From Candidatus Nanohalalkaliarchaeum halalkaliphilum (lineage in GTDB: Archaea > Nanohalarchaeota > Nanosalinia > Nanosalinales > Nanohalalkaliarchaeaceae): DNA of 35,190 nt. Below the pieces are notes generated by a model. It had not been told where the DNA came from, did not search any database, and saw only the letters and a program-made list of their open reading frames with translations. The first letter of the stretch is position 1. The number at the start of each line of letters is the position of its first letter. Location: positions 1-35,190 of the forward strand of contig JALDAF010000005.1 of NCBI GenBank assembly GCA_022729315.1, given 5' to 3'. Positions 15,528 to 23,738 of this stretch are shown here, piece by piece. Made by a program: the position numbers and the translations under genes.

Positions 15528-17000
15528 TTATTCTTCGGGGGGCATCGGGAGCGCAGTGTCTACCATTGTCGCTCCTTCAAAGGTGACAGTGAGTCGCGTA
15601 TCTTCTGTGACGGGTGACGTATCGCGCATAATAGCACCGGGGAGGATGATTTCGTCCGGAGATCGTTCAATATTCCGGTGTCGTTTTTCATGTGGATGGG
15701 ACACGAGGGTTTGATCGTCTCTGTGGATGGTGATATTCCCTTTATGAAGCAGTTTGTCGCCATCAATGTGCGCGATCCGTAATACGTCCTGATTGTTCGC
15801 GGCATCGTCAGGGTGTCGAAGCCATGAGATATTGACCGTGGTGTGCAGATCCGCTGCGTGCTGCACCGGCTGATCCAGATAGGTGATCCGTCCGTGGGTG
15901 ACGCGTAACTGCTTTGGTTCCCCAAGCGTTGTTACAGGTTCTATGCCGTCCATGAGCTGTCGTAGCGCATTATCGCCGTTTGCTGCTGTCAGTTCACCGT
16001 CCTTGACGTACAGATACAGGTTGGAGATGCTTCGTTCTGAGGAGATTCTGGACTGTCCCTCAGTTGTGATCGCCGGTACAGTATATTCGCCGGCGTCCGT
16101 TACCAGCGTGACCACTGCAGCATCCGGGATCGGGAACCGGCTATGACCCATGAACGCGGTGTTGATATACCGCTCCTCCGCTTCAAGGATCGGTGTCACG
16201 TTCTCGTTCGTATCCGCCACCCGGTCACCTGCCAGCTCATCCACCCAGGCAGGGGGCTGGAACGGTCCGCCGTGCCGCCGGTTGTACGTGATCTCCCACC
16301 GGGTACGTTCACCGGTTTCAGGAGATTCAAAGACTACAAAAAAATCTGCTTCCACGAGTATACGATACGTCGTCTCATACCATGAGCGCTCACGAACAAG
16401 TAGGTGCCCCTCGCCGTCAACGATGCTCGCTGCTGAGGCCTCAGTATCGACCTCATACCGGGCATGGCGTTCACCATCCGTTACCACAACGCCTGTCTTC
16501 TCATATGCGATCGGCCACAGGAACTGGCGGAGAAACTGCCGATGAACCGTGTAGTCAGCACCAGCACGGTTCCATTTCCGAATGTCGTACGTGCGATTCC
16601 CTGTTTCGGCGTCGTAAACGGCACGCTCGCTTTTCGCCGAGTAATACTGTTCTCCAACGAATTCGCCGTCACCGTCACGGAGTTCTGAGAGGTACTGAAT
16701 GGTGCGGTTGGATGGCTCCGGGGGCCGATTGGCAGATGTCCGCATGTATTCTTCTACATCAGTCTTTACTGTCAACTGTCGTTCCCTGATTGTTTCGCCG
16801 GTATCTTCATCAATCTCTGTTATCGTCGCATACACCTCCAATGGATCGCCGCGCACAGGACTCCACTGCTGGATCGGATACGGCACAGCGTACTCCTCAT
16901 CAGGTGTTGCATCGGCGAGACTGGTAATGCCGTATCCTGCACCCGCCAGGAACGCGATGATAATTGCCGCTGGAAAGACTATTGCTAACCGCCCTGTCAT
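15528..17000 (-). CDS. Exported or membrane-anchored protein of unknown function
   Basis: A 490-residue protein with an N-terminal hydrophobic segment (about 6-28) that could be a signal peptide or anchor, followed by a long beta-rich, polar exterior with several N-glycosylation sequons (for example NRT, NVT, NIT). I recognise no family. The ATG overlaps the stop of the upstream membrane protein gene by four bases (ATGA), so the two are coupled and probably act together at the cell surface. The middle carries YETTYRILVEADFFVVFE, a typical buried beta pair. The 3' end converges on the small 2-TM gene. Confidence 0.78.
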   Translation of the reverse strand: MTGRLAIVFPAAIIIAFLAGAGYGITSLADATPDEEYAVPYPIQQWSPVRGDPLEVYATITEIDEDTGETIRERQLTVKTDVEEYMRTSANRPPEPSNRTIQYLSELRDGDGEFVGEQYYSAKSERAVYDAETGNRTYDIRKWNRAGADYTVHRQFLRQFLWPIAYEKTGVVVTDGERHARYEVDTEASAASIVDGEGHLLVRERSWYETTYRILVEADFFVVFESPETGERTRWEITYNRRHGGPFQPPAWVDELAGDRVADTNENVTPILEAEERYINTAFMGHSRFPIPDAAVVTLVTDAGEYTVPAITTEGQSRISSERSISNLYLYVKDGELTAANGDNALRQLMDGIEPVTTLGEPKQLRVTHGRITYLDQPVQHAADLHTTVNISWLRHPDDAANNQDVLRIAHIDGDKLLHKGNITIHRDDQTLVSHPHEKRHRNIERSPDEIILPGAIMRDTSPVTEDTRLTVTFEGATMVDTALPMPPEE

Positions 17001-18142
17001 TCCGCTCCCACCTCGTAGGTACCAGTCGGATACGGGAGTTCGTCACAGCCACGGCGTCTGTGGAACTGGTCGGCCTCGGCGATCACCCGGTCACCATCCG
17101 CAAGCCCTGCGAACGTCACGTTCAGCACCGGTGACTCCGGCGACCCGCGTGCGTGAAAACCCTGAACCCCAGAATCCTGGAGCGGCCGCTCCGTTACCTG
17201 GAACGTACCGTTGGGCAGGACTGTATGGAACATTGCATATCCGTGATCCTGTCCGATGTCTTCCCCATCAAAGTAAATCTCGTGAGCGAGTCCGGCCCCG
17301 GTCTCCTGGAGGTACAGGACATCCATGTTGTTGTAATCCTCCACGACAACAGTAACGTTCACACCATTGTCTGTCACTACAGGCTCAAACCTGACTTCAT
17401 CAGCTGTTTCCGACAGTCGACAGTCAAAACCACTGGATATATCTGATCCACCACCGTATGCAAGTCCAGCAAGCAGTGCGAGTACGATTATAGCGACTTT
17501 TCGATACGGCGTGCCGTACAGTTTCTGAACAGGACGGACGATTGACCGCACAACCTGTCGCCGTATAAGAACGGGCCGCACGACATTGACGATGACCATG
17601 GTGACATAGGTGTTCACAGCCAGGATAACGACGAACACTGCCAGTGCAAACGAAAGATACTGGCTCACCAACGAGAGATTCACATACTCAAGCCCGTGTT
17701 CAAACGAGAAGCTCAAGAGAAACATGCTGACCCCACTGAATAACCGATCCAGTGCCGATACCGCGAACGCATCTCCGGCAGAGGTCATGTACCGCACCTG
17801 CAGCACGGAGTGAAGCACAGTACCTGTCACGACAAGCACCGGGACGAATGCAGTTTTCACCTGCCGATTCCACTGCAGGACCGGCTGATCGTCCAGATGC
17901 AGGATGCGATCAAGCACCGGTCGCACCACGGTTACGGTGATAACTGCCAAAATGATCGAAACAACTACTGCAATCAGTACCCCCTCAAGATACCGTAACG
18001 GGTTGGACAGCAGGCAGGGATAGTATGCAGTACCCCGCGCACAGCTCGCGCTTCCAAGAATGACAACCGCGGCCACAAACGGCGCAGCAACGTATACAAA
18101 CGGCCGCCATACACTACGACGTAGCCATGATCTCAGGGCCAT
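16997..18142 (-). CDS. Membrane protein with C-terminal exterior domain
   Basis: A 381-residue protein with about five membrane helices (near 15-31, 53-75, 93-112, 135-185 and 219-236), then a 145-residue polar, beta-rich domain from about 240 on, with sequons (NVT, NGT) and a pair of cysteines at each end. The exterior part may be a small sandwich domain; I cannot name it. The start at 18142 is supported by the TATA element at 18164-18173, about 27 nt upstream. The stop overlaps the start of the 490-residue exported protein, so the two form one operon. Confidence 0.78.
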   Translation of the reverse strand: MALRSWLRRSVWRPFVYVAAPFVAAVVILGSASCARGTAYYPCLLSNPLRYLEGVLIAVVVSIILAVITVTVVRPVLDRILHLDDQPVLQWNRQVKTAFVPVLVVTGTVLHSVLQVRYMTSAGDAFAVSALDRLFSGVSMFLLSFSFEHGLEYVNLSLVSQYLSFALAVFVVILAVNTYVTMVIVNVVRPVLIRRQVVRSIVRPVQKLYGTPYRKVAIIVLALLAGLAYGGGSDISSGFDCRLSETADEVRFEPVVTDNGVNVTVVVEDYNNMDVLYLQETGAGLAHEIYFDGEDIGQDHGYAMFHTVLPNGTFQVTERPLQDSGVQGFHARGSPESPVLNVTFAGLADGDRVIAEADQFHRRRGCDELPYPTGTYEVGAE

Positions 18143-18163
18143 ACTCTCATATTACAGCATCTG

Positions 18164-18173
18164 GTATATATTA
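18164..18173 (-). promoter_or_regulatory. TATA box of the two-gene membrane/exported operon
   Basis: AATATATACC on the minus strand is centred about 27 nt upstream of the ATG at 18142, fitting a leaderless transcript. Confidence 0.65.
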
Positions 18174-18190
18174 TGCCTTGCCAGAACACG

Positions 18191-18225
18191 CTTCCGATAG
18201 GACGGCAGTTGAAGCAGCAGTTCCG
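18191..18225 (+). repeat. 35-nt direct repeat, left copy
   Basis: This 35-nt stretch matches 23504-23538 at 33 of 35 positions in the same orientation. It shares the exact 20-mer CAGTTGAAGCAGCAGTTCCG and the preceding CTTCCGATAGGA. It lies at the end of the broken peptidase gene. The two copies enclose the beta-propeller/ABC operon. Confidence 0.8.
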
Positions 18226-18486
18226 GAGAAGGTCCCAGACAGCATCCTCACCGTACTCATCAACGAGGTACATCGACAAAACGTGCCCGCCGTGGTACAT
18301 GTTATCCGCAATGGTTGAAAAGTCACCGTCCCCCCCGAAATCGTCTCGTTCAAATCCTCAACAGCCCCTGGGGGGGAACTGCTCCTCAACTGTCGGGGTG
18401 TTGTAAACGTAGTATTCAGTCAGGCCGTCCACACCCCAGGGACACGGTGATTTTAAATACAGTACATCCCATGAAGTGTATAGAAA
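18220..18486 (-). pseudogene. Remnant of a gluzincin-type metallopeptidase gene
   Basis: On the minus strand this stretch encodes pieces that read as one protein only if two homopolymer runs are corrected: WGVDGLTEYYVYNTPTVEEQ, then GAVEDLNETI, then MYHGGHVLSMYLVDEYGED followed by AVWDLLRN. The W-x-x-GLxEYY and YLVDEYGEDAVxxLL patterns are those of the region after the HExxH helix in peptidase MA-like (gluzincin) proteins. The breaks fall at a run of seven C and a run of seven G (minus strand), and the HExxH half is absent because the beta-propeller gene starts there. Either a decayed fragment or, less likely, two sequencing errors in a truncated gene. This fills most of the 350-bp gap between neighbouring genes. 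Confidence 0.5.
18451..18460 (+). promoter_or_regulatory. TATA box of the beta-propeller/ABC operon
   Basis: TTTTAAATAC lies 33-42 nt before the GTG start at 18493, which predicts a leader of about 10 nt. It lies inside the peptidase remnant on the other strand. Confidence 0.6.
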
Positions 18487-18492
18487 ATAGGT

Positions 18493-21400
18493 GTGTTCCC
18501 GTTGCGGCTGCGTACATTCCTGAAATCAAGTGTTCTTGTTGTGCTCCTTGTTGCCGGACTGGGGGTCGCATCCGCTGATGAGTTGCCTGGGACGTTGGAA
18601 GGACAGATTACGACCGATCCGTTCATGACCGATGGCGGGGACACCGTTGTGGGGACAGGGAGTGGCGTGTACGTCTTCGATGATGGCGGGGTTCAATATT
18701 ATATGGCGATGCCGGCGCCGGTGTCCGATGTTGTCCATGTGGGTGGGGCGGAGTTCGTGGTGGTGCTTGCGGATACACCGTTCGACAATGTTCGGTACGT
18801 AGATGTTGCAGAACAGGAGGAGCGCTGGTCGGCGCGGACTGCTGCCGATATTTACGATGAATATGTCGGGAAGACCACGGTCACGCTTGATGTCTTCGAT
18901 CTGCAGGTGGCTGATGACGTAGCAGTGGTGGCGACTGCGACCGGGGTGGAAGGGTTCGATATGGCGGACGGTGACCACGCATGGTCGGCGGATATCCATG
19001 AAGCGGTGTGGACGGTGACCACGCATGACGGTGCACTGTTTGCTGGCAGCCATTACGGCTATCTGCACCGGATCGATCCGGGGAGCGGCGAGATCCAGTT
19101 CAGGGAGCGCATCGTGGACCCGTACGAGAGCGATGATGACGACATTGGCCCGGTAGCGCGGCCGATCTGGGACGTGGAATCCGTTGGCGGCGCAGACGCA
19201 GTTGCGGTCGGCGGTGAGGACGGGTACGTGCATTTCGTGGATCCTGACACAGGTGGCATTGACGGGAGCGAAGACCTTATCGGGTACAGTATTGGTGCCC
19301 TTGACGATTATTATGAGGATCGGACCCATCCGACAGCACAGCCGGGTGAACCGTTTTTCGATAATATCGAGCTGTACACCGTCGATGATATCACGGATGA
19401 CGGTGCTGTCGATCTGGTGGCGGTGACGCGGGAAGAAGATGCGGGCGGAACACAGGATGAGGAACTGCATCTGGTGCAGTCGATGACACAGAACACGGAC
19501 TGGACGCTCCCTGTCGACATCAGCGGGGGTATCGCGTACACGGCGGCACTGCATGGGGGTAGCGTTGTCGTACCTGAATCACCGGGAGGGACGTCACAGG
19601 ATGTTGCCGTGTACAACCTTGAAACCGGGTTAGAGGAGGATACACTGACGGTTCCGACCGTTGGCAGTGATCCAGGCGGCGATGGTGCAGCGTTCGCAGC
19701 AGGGAGCGATACGCATATCGCGGTGGTCGCGGACAGTGGGGATATGACGTTGCTGGATGCGGACGGCGATCTTCTGTGGAGTTTCCCGCGTATCACTGAT
19801 TTTGTGGTCGAATCAGGCGAGTTCCGGCAGGGGATGGAGGACTACCTGGTATACGACCGGTACGAGGATCAGCGTGACACGTTGCACCGGACGTTTATGC
19901 TCCGGGACGGTGATGACGGTAGCACGGTGTGGTCCGAGCACCAGAACATCACCGCCGCTAAAGAGTCACCGATTCGTGATATCGAACAGATAGAGCCGGT
20001 GACGGGAAGTGGAACAGATATTATGCTGGTGGCGGGACCTGATCGTGGTTCGGATGGCAGCGACCGACCGTCAAGCATCGGTGTGATGGACGGATCTGAC
20101 GGCGATATCCTCCGCAATTTTGTGCTGCAGAATACGGACGGCCAGTTCCCGCAGCTCTCCCCCTATGAAAACATCTCTGTTGCCTCGGCGACTGTGATCG
20201 GTGATGCAGGCGGGACTGGCAACAATCATGCTCTGGTTACGGCAGACGATCGGCTGTTTGCGATAGATCTCCGGACCGGCGATATCGTCGGACAGCGATT
20301 ATTCCGTTATCACGGCCCACCGCCAGAACATCAGGATGACGAGGAAGAAGCGTATGCACCGCAGACGCTGGAATGGTTCGATGAGTGGCGCCCGCACGTG
20401 GTGGCGGTCGGTCCCGGTGACCGGCCGGATATCGCGTTCATCGACCGGAACCATAACATCACCCGGCTGGAACAGGACGGAACCGGTGACGCGTTCGAGC
20501 TGACTCCACGGGAAGCGATCGACTTTGACCATTATATCCAGGACTACAGCGTTATCGGGGATGTGACCGGTGACGGCTATGACGAGCTGCTGGTCGAGGT
20601 ATCGGGCGATGACGGGATGGAGCGGATGATCGTGAGTGTGCGGGATGGTGAGGTCCTGTTCTCGTCAGGAGAGCTACGACACCGGAGCGGACTCTTTTTG
20701 CTGGAAGATGACCTGACCGGGAACGATCAGCGCGAATTCGTGACACTGCAGCGTACCGATCAAGGTGGGGGTGCGGAGATCGCGCTGTACTCTGCGTCCA
20801 CCCAGATATGGGGTATGACGTTCCACCGGTTCGCTGGCGATATCGCTACTGCACAACCGGTCGCATCAGCCGGCGATGTCACTGGAGATGGGTCACCAGA
20901 GCTCGCCGTCGGCAAGTTGCATGCAGGAGGAGAAACGCGGATCGATATATACGATGTGCAGGCCGACGACGTCGTTGACAGCATCACGTTACAGCCGGAA
21001 ACGGAACGGCAGCAGGACGAGGTTACGTCCCTCAAGTATCTGCAGCAGATTCCGGATCAGACAGGGGATGGAACGCCGGAACTGGGTGTCGTTGTCGGCG
21101 ATCATGGTGTCGTTTTTGGGGACGATGATGGCGGCCCCGGGTTTTACATCGTGGATCCGCAGGCTGGCGAGGTGCTTGTCAGCGGTGACGGCACGCCATC
21201 AGCGTTTATCGATATCGGCGATCGAACTGGTGTCCTCGGATCGAACGGTGAGCTCACCCTTGTTGATGTGACGGATGCGGTTGAGATCGGCCCGCTGGAT
21301 GATACGCTGGAACTCGACCTGTCCTGGTCGTTTGCCGGCGACGAGATCCATGATACCACGATCGAAGTGAACGACCGGCCAGTGCATCAAACAACTGATA

Positions 21401-21600
21401 CCGCGATGACGCTCCGATTACCGCCGGGCGAACATGATATAACCGTCCGGAGCACAAACCAGGACGGGATCACCGTGTACGATACAGCACAGGTGACGGT
21501 GACGGACGATTCAGACAGCGATACCCTGCTGTTCGGCGCGACGGCGCTCCTGTTCGTCATCATCTTCCTCCCCAATCTGCTGCGACGGGTGCGTGAGTGA
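18493..21600 (+). CDS. Exported, membrane-anchored beta-propeller protein with FG-GAP-like repeats
   Basis: A 1035-residue protein with an N-terminal signal peptide (about 8-28, ending ASA-DE), a very long acidic exterior of beta-propeller blades, and a single C-terminal helix (about 1010-1028) followed by RRVRE. Blades carry FG-GAP/VCBS-type calcium-loop motifs: DVTGDGYDELLVE, DVTGDGSPELAVG, QTGDGTPELGVV, DITDDGAVDLVAV; others resemble PQQ-type blades. A small beta-sandwich precedes the helix. Propellers of this kind bind ligands, cell-wall material or partner proteins. The start is GTG; no better start exists after the upstream stop. The ABC ATPase gene follows with a start at or 5 bp past the stop, so the propeller is very likely a partner of that transporter, in a layout reminiscent of NosD-NosF-NosY. 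Confidence 0.88.
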   Translation: MFPLRLRTFLKSSVLVVLLVAGLGVASADELPGTLEGQITTDPFMTDGGDTVVGTGSGVYVFDDGGVQYYMAMPAPVSDVVHVGGAEFVVVLADTPFDNVRYVDVAEQEERWSARTAADIYDEYVGKTTVTLDVFDLQVADDVAVVATATGVEGFDMADGDHAWSADIHEAVWTVTTHDGALFAGSHYGYLHRIDPGSGEIQFRERIVDPYESDDDDIGPVARPIWDVESVGGADAVAVGGEDGYVHFVDPDTGGIDGSEDLIGYSIGALDDYYEDRTHPTAQPGEPFFDNIELYTVDDITDDGAVDLVAVTREEDAGGTQDEELHLVQSMTQNTDWTLPVDISGGIAYTAALHGGSVVVPESPGGTSQDVAVYNLETGLEEDTLTVPTVGSDPGGDGAAFAAGSDTHIAVVADSGDMTLLDADGDLLWSFPRITDFVVESGEFRQGMEDYLVYDRYEDQRDTLHRTFMLRDGDDGSTVWSEHQNITAAKESPIRDIEQIEPVTGSGTDIMLVAGPDRGSDGSDRPSSIGVMDGSDGDILRNFVLQNTDGQFPQLSPYENISVASATVIGDAGGTGNNHALVTADDRLFAIDLRTGDIVGQRLFRYHGPPPEHQDDEEEAYAPQTLEWFDEWRPHVVAVGPGDRPDIAFIDRNHNITRLEQDGTGDAFELTPREAIDFDHYIQDYSVIGDVTGDGYDELLVEVSGDDGMERMIVSVRDGEVLFSSGELRHRSGLFLLEDDLTGNDQREFVTLQRTDQGGGAEIALYSASTQIWGMTFHRFAGDIATAQPVASAGDVTGDGSPELAVGKLHAGGETRIDIYDVQADDVVDSITLQPETERQQDEVTSLKYLQQIPDQTGDGTPELGVVVGDHGVVFGDDDGGPGFYIVDPQAGEVLVSGDGTPSAFIDIGDRTGVLGSNGELTLVDVTDAVEIGPLDDTLELDLSWSFAGDEIHDTTIEVNDRPVHQTTDTAMTLRLPPGEHDITVRSTNQDGITVYDTAQVTVTDDSDSDTLLFGATALLFVIIFLPNLLRRVRE

Positions 21601-21605
21601 TACAC

Positions 21606-22373
21606 ATGACAAACGCGATCGAGACGACAGACCTGACGAAACAGTTCGGTGATCTGACCGCGGTCGACGGGATCAATCTTTCCGTGGAGCAGGGCCGGAT
21701 CCACGGATTCGTCGGACAGAACGGGGCCGGAAAGACGACAACGATACAGATGTTGGTAGGGCTGCTTTCACCGACTGCAGGATCTGCAACGATCTGCGGT
21801 GAGCCAGCCGGATCGCTTGCGGCGAAGAAACGGATCGGGTACTCGCCACAGGAGCCACAGTTCTACAGCACGATGACCGGGTACGACTACCTGCGGTATA
21901 TGGGAAAGACAGCGGGGATGGGCGGCGATGCCGCGGACCGGGCCAAGGAGCTGCTGGAATGGCTTGATTTGGACGATGCCGCACACAAGAAAATCGGTGG
22001 GTACAGTGGCGGTATGAAACGGCGGCTGAGCATGGCGCAGGCGGTGATCCATGATCCTGACGTCTTGATCCTCGACGAACCGACTGCAACCCTTGACCCG
22101 GAAGGACGGAAGGAAATCATCGACGCCCTGCAGGATATGACCGACGAAGGCATGACCGTATTCGTCTCTAGCCACGTGCTCGACGAGCTGGAGAAGTTCA
22201 TCGAATATGTCACGATCCTGCACGAGGGCACACTGGTCGAATCCGGTCCACTGGACGCGATCCAGGACAAGGTGGAGACCGAGGGCGGTCTGCAGGAAGC
22301 ATTCCTCGAGATCGTCAACGACGATACATCCGGGGACACCAAGAAGACAGCTGAAGCGGAGGCGGATTCGTGA
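21606..22373 (+). CDS. ABC transporter ATP-binding protein
   Basis: A 255-residue ATPase of the CcmA/NosF/GldA-like ABC-2 class. Seen: Walker A GQNGAGKT (37-44), Q-loop near YSPQEP, signature YSGGMKRR, Walker B LILDEPTATLDP and the switch histidine in SSHVLDEL. The C-terminal 30 residues are acidic, as usual for halophiles. The ATG at 21606 is taken; an in-frame GTG at 21597 overlaps the upstream stop and is also possible. It pairs with the permease encoded immediately downstream. Confidence 0.95.
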   Translation: MTNAIETTDLTKQFGDLTAVDGINLSVEQGRIHGFVGQNGAGKTTTIQMLVGLLSPTAGSATICGEPAGSLAAKKRIGYSPQEPQFYSTMTGYDYLRYMGKTAGMGGDAADRAKELLEWLDLDDAAHKKIGGYSGGMKRRLSMAQAVIHDPDVLILDEPTATLDPEGRKEIIDALQDMTDEGMTVFVSSHVLDELEKFIEYVTILHEGTLVESGPLDAIQDKVETEGGLQEAFLEIVNDDTSGDTKKTAEAEADS

Positions 22374-23308
22374 TGCGGTTCCATGTAATCGCACGGAAAT
22401 CACTGGAGGACTTCACCAGTTTCAAGGTATTGCTCCTGTTCTTCATCCCGTTCCTCCTCATCACCGGTGCAATGGTGTCCGGGTTGACCGATCCTATGCT
22501 GGACAACCTGGATATGTTACCGCTCGAGACGCAGGAGAACGAGCTGTTACCGGCGTTCATCCAGTTCGCCATCCTCTGGGGGGCCGGCATCCCGCTCATG
22601 GTACTTATCGCGATCCTTGCCGCGAACACGATCGCAAAAGAGGAGGAATCCGGCACGCTCCGCATCCTACTCAGTAAACCGGTATCACGGACCGCGGTGA
22701 TTGGCGGCAAGTTCGCTGCAATCTTCGTGTTCTCCCTGCTTGTCACGACAGCGGGACTGCTTGCAGGTGGATCGCTCCTGTTCATCCTGTCCGGTGCCGT
22801 ACCGCAGGCGTTGAGCGGCAGCCTATTCCAGATCCTCCTGCCAACCCTGCTCTACGCGGCGTTGATTGCGTTCTTCACCGCTTCGATCGGGACGTTCCTT
22901 GCCACATTCACCGCGAACCGGTTGCAGTCCGGACTCTTGACGGCGGGTGTCGCAGTCCTGTTCTTCGCGTTCATCCCGATCCGGTTCGTCACCCAGTCCA
23001 GGGAACTGTACGAACCGTACCGCCTCTACCTGATTGATGTCAACTACCACTTCGGAAATATCCTGATCTACCTTTACAACCTGATGGATGTCCCGCTCCA
23101 GTCGCCGGTGCAGCAACAGCTTTCGTTCACCACCGGTGTGTTCACCGATCCAGCTGGGTACACCGCTGCGTTACTCGGTGGGCTGCCAGCAACGCTTGAA
23201 CCGGTCGATCACATCGCACCCGAGCTATCGCTTGCGGTAATCGTCGTGCTGTCCCTCCTCTCCCTGATCACCGGCATCCTACATTTCAACCGGAAGGACA
23301 TCCAGTAA
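22373..23308 (+). CDS. ABC-2 type transporter permease
   Basis: A 311-residue membrane protein that would form the channel half of the ABC transporter. Seen: an N-terminal amphipathic start (MRFHVIARKSLEDF), a first helix at about 19-40, the ABC-2 hallmark around EEESGTLRILLSKPVSR between helices 2 and 3, and about six helices in total, the last before FNRKDIQ. Its ATG overlaps the ATPase stop by one base (TGATG). Substrate unknown; the exported propeller protein in the same operon points to a surface or secretion function. Confidence 0.93.
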   Translation: MRFHVIARKSLEDFTSFKVLLLFFIPFLLITGAMVSGLTDPMLDNLDMLPLETQENELLPAFIQFAILWGAGIPLMVLIAILAANTIAKEEESGTLRILLSKPVSRTAVIGGKFAAIFVFSLLVTTAGLLAGGSLLFILSGAVPQALSGSLFQILLPTLLYAALIAFFTASIGTFLATFTANRLQSGLLTAGVAVLFFAFIPIRFVTQSRELYEPYRLYLIDVNYHFGNILIYLYNLMDVPLQSPVQQQLSFTTGVFTDPAGYTAALLGGLPATLEPVDHIAPELSLAVIVVLSLLSLITGILHFNRKDIQ

Positions 23309-23324
23309 ACAAATCACCCCCGTT

Positions 23325-23432
23325 TTACATGTCATCGAGACAGCACGGGATACAGTTAAACCGGTTGTACCTTCGAACTCCGCTCTTTGATAGTCCTTCG
23401 GCAAAGCATTTGTCGCAGAATTTGGATATTGC
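23325..23432 (-). pseudogene. Fragment with zinc-finger-like cysteines
   Basis: The minus strand has an open stretch of 35 codons without a start, preceded by an in-frame TAG, encoding FCDKCFAEGL, then RYNRFNCIPCCLDDM and a stop. The CxxC...CxxCC spacing resembles a zinc ribbon. It lies in a less GC-rich stretch than its neighbours, between the permease and the right 35-nt repeat. It could be the tail of a decayed gene; chance is possible. Confidence 0.25.
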
Positions 23433-23503
23433 CTATTTGTTCTCCCCAGAGACATGTTGAGAATTTTCGAGTTTTGGATTGTTTCCGAGTGCGCTCCCAC
23501 TGG

Positions 23504-23538
23504 CTTCCGATAGGAAGACAGTTGAAGCAGCAGTTCCG
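23504..23538 (+). repeat. 35-nt direct repeat, right copy
   Basis: Matches 18191-18225 at 33 of 35 positions, same orientation. Here it forms two small hairpins, CTTCC-GATA-GGAAG (23504-23517) and, running past its end, CAGTTCC-GAA-GGAACTG (23531-23547); the left copy has lost these pairings. It leads directly into the first tRNA-end repeat. Confidence 0.8.
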
Positions 23539-23549
23539 AAGGAACTGAT

Positions 23550-23602
23550 GCGCCCTGGAGGATGTCGAACACGAAACCGTTGGTTTCTCGGTGCGAAACC
23601 TC
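23550..23602 (-). repeat. tRNA-Arg 3'-end copy with 45-nt hairpin, unit A
   Basis: Positions 23550-23570 repeat the acceptor and T-arm end of the tRNA-Arg gene (GCGCCCTGGAGGAT then, after an extra G, TCGAAC). They continue into a 45-nt hairpin (23558-23602): GAGGAT/AACCTC, TCGAAC/GTGCGA, and a tip GAAACC-GTT-GGTTTC. Two mismatches interrupt the outer stems. GTTGAAGCA at 23521 starts the larger unit, as in unit B. Confidence 0.7.
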
Positions 23603-23668
23603 TAAGAGTGCTCCCTACCGACTTCTCCTGTTGGAGATGGCGGTTGAAGCATCGAACGTATGTGAGAT

Positions 23669-23721
23669 GCGCCCTGGAGGATGTCGAACACGAAGACTGC
23701 GTCTTCTCGGTTCGAATCCTC
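23669..23721 (-). repeat. tRNA-Arg 3'-end copy with 45-nt hairpin, unit B
   Basis: Second copy, 119 bp from the first, with the same tRNA end at 23669-23689. The 45-nt hairpin (23677-23721) pairs GAGGAT/ATCCTC and TCGAAC/GTTCGA perfectly, with tip GAAGAC-TGC-GTCTTC. Relative to unit A, two tip base pairs differ on both strands, so pairing is kept. Units A and B, with the right 35-nt repeat and the zinc-finger-like fragment, account for the 430-bp stretch between the permease and tRNA-Arg. Confidence 0.72.
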
Positions 23722-23738
23722 TTTCTAGCACTGAGAAG

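Noticed and set aside
18340-18385. Phase-variable contingency locus at the C and G runs
   Set aside because: The host gene is truncated and lacks its catalytic half, so switching would have no product; decay or sequence error is simpler.
18526-19554. 342-codon open frame on the minus strand inside the beta-propeller gene
   Set aside because: It is antisense to a clear signal-peptide/propeller protein, is rich in His, Arg and Ile, and lacks the acidic composition seen in this genome.
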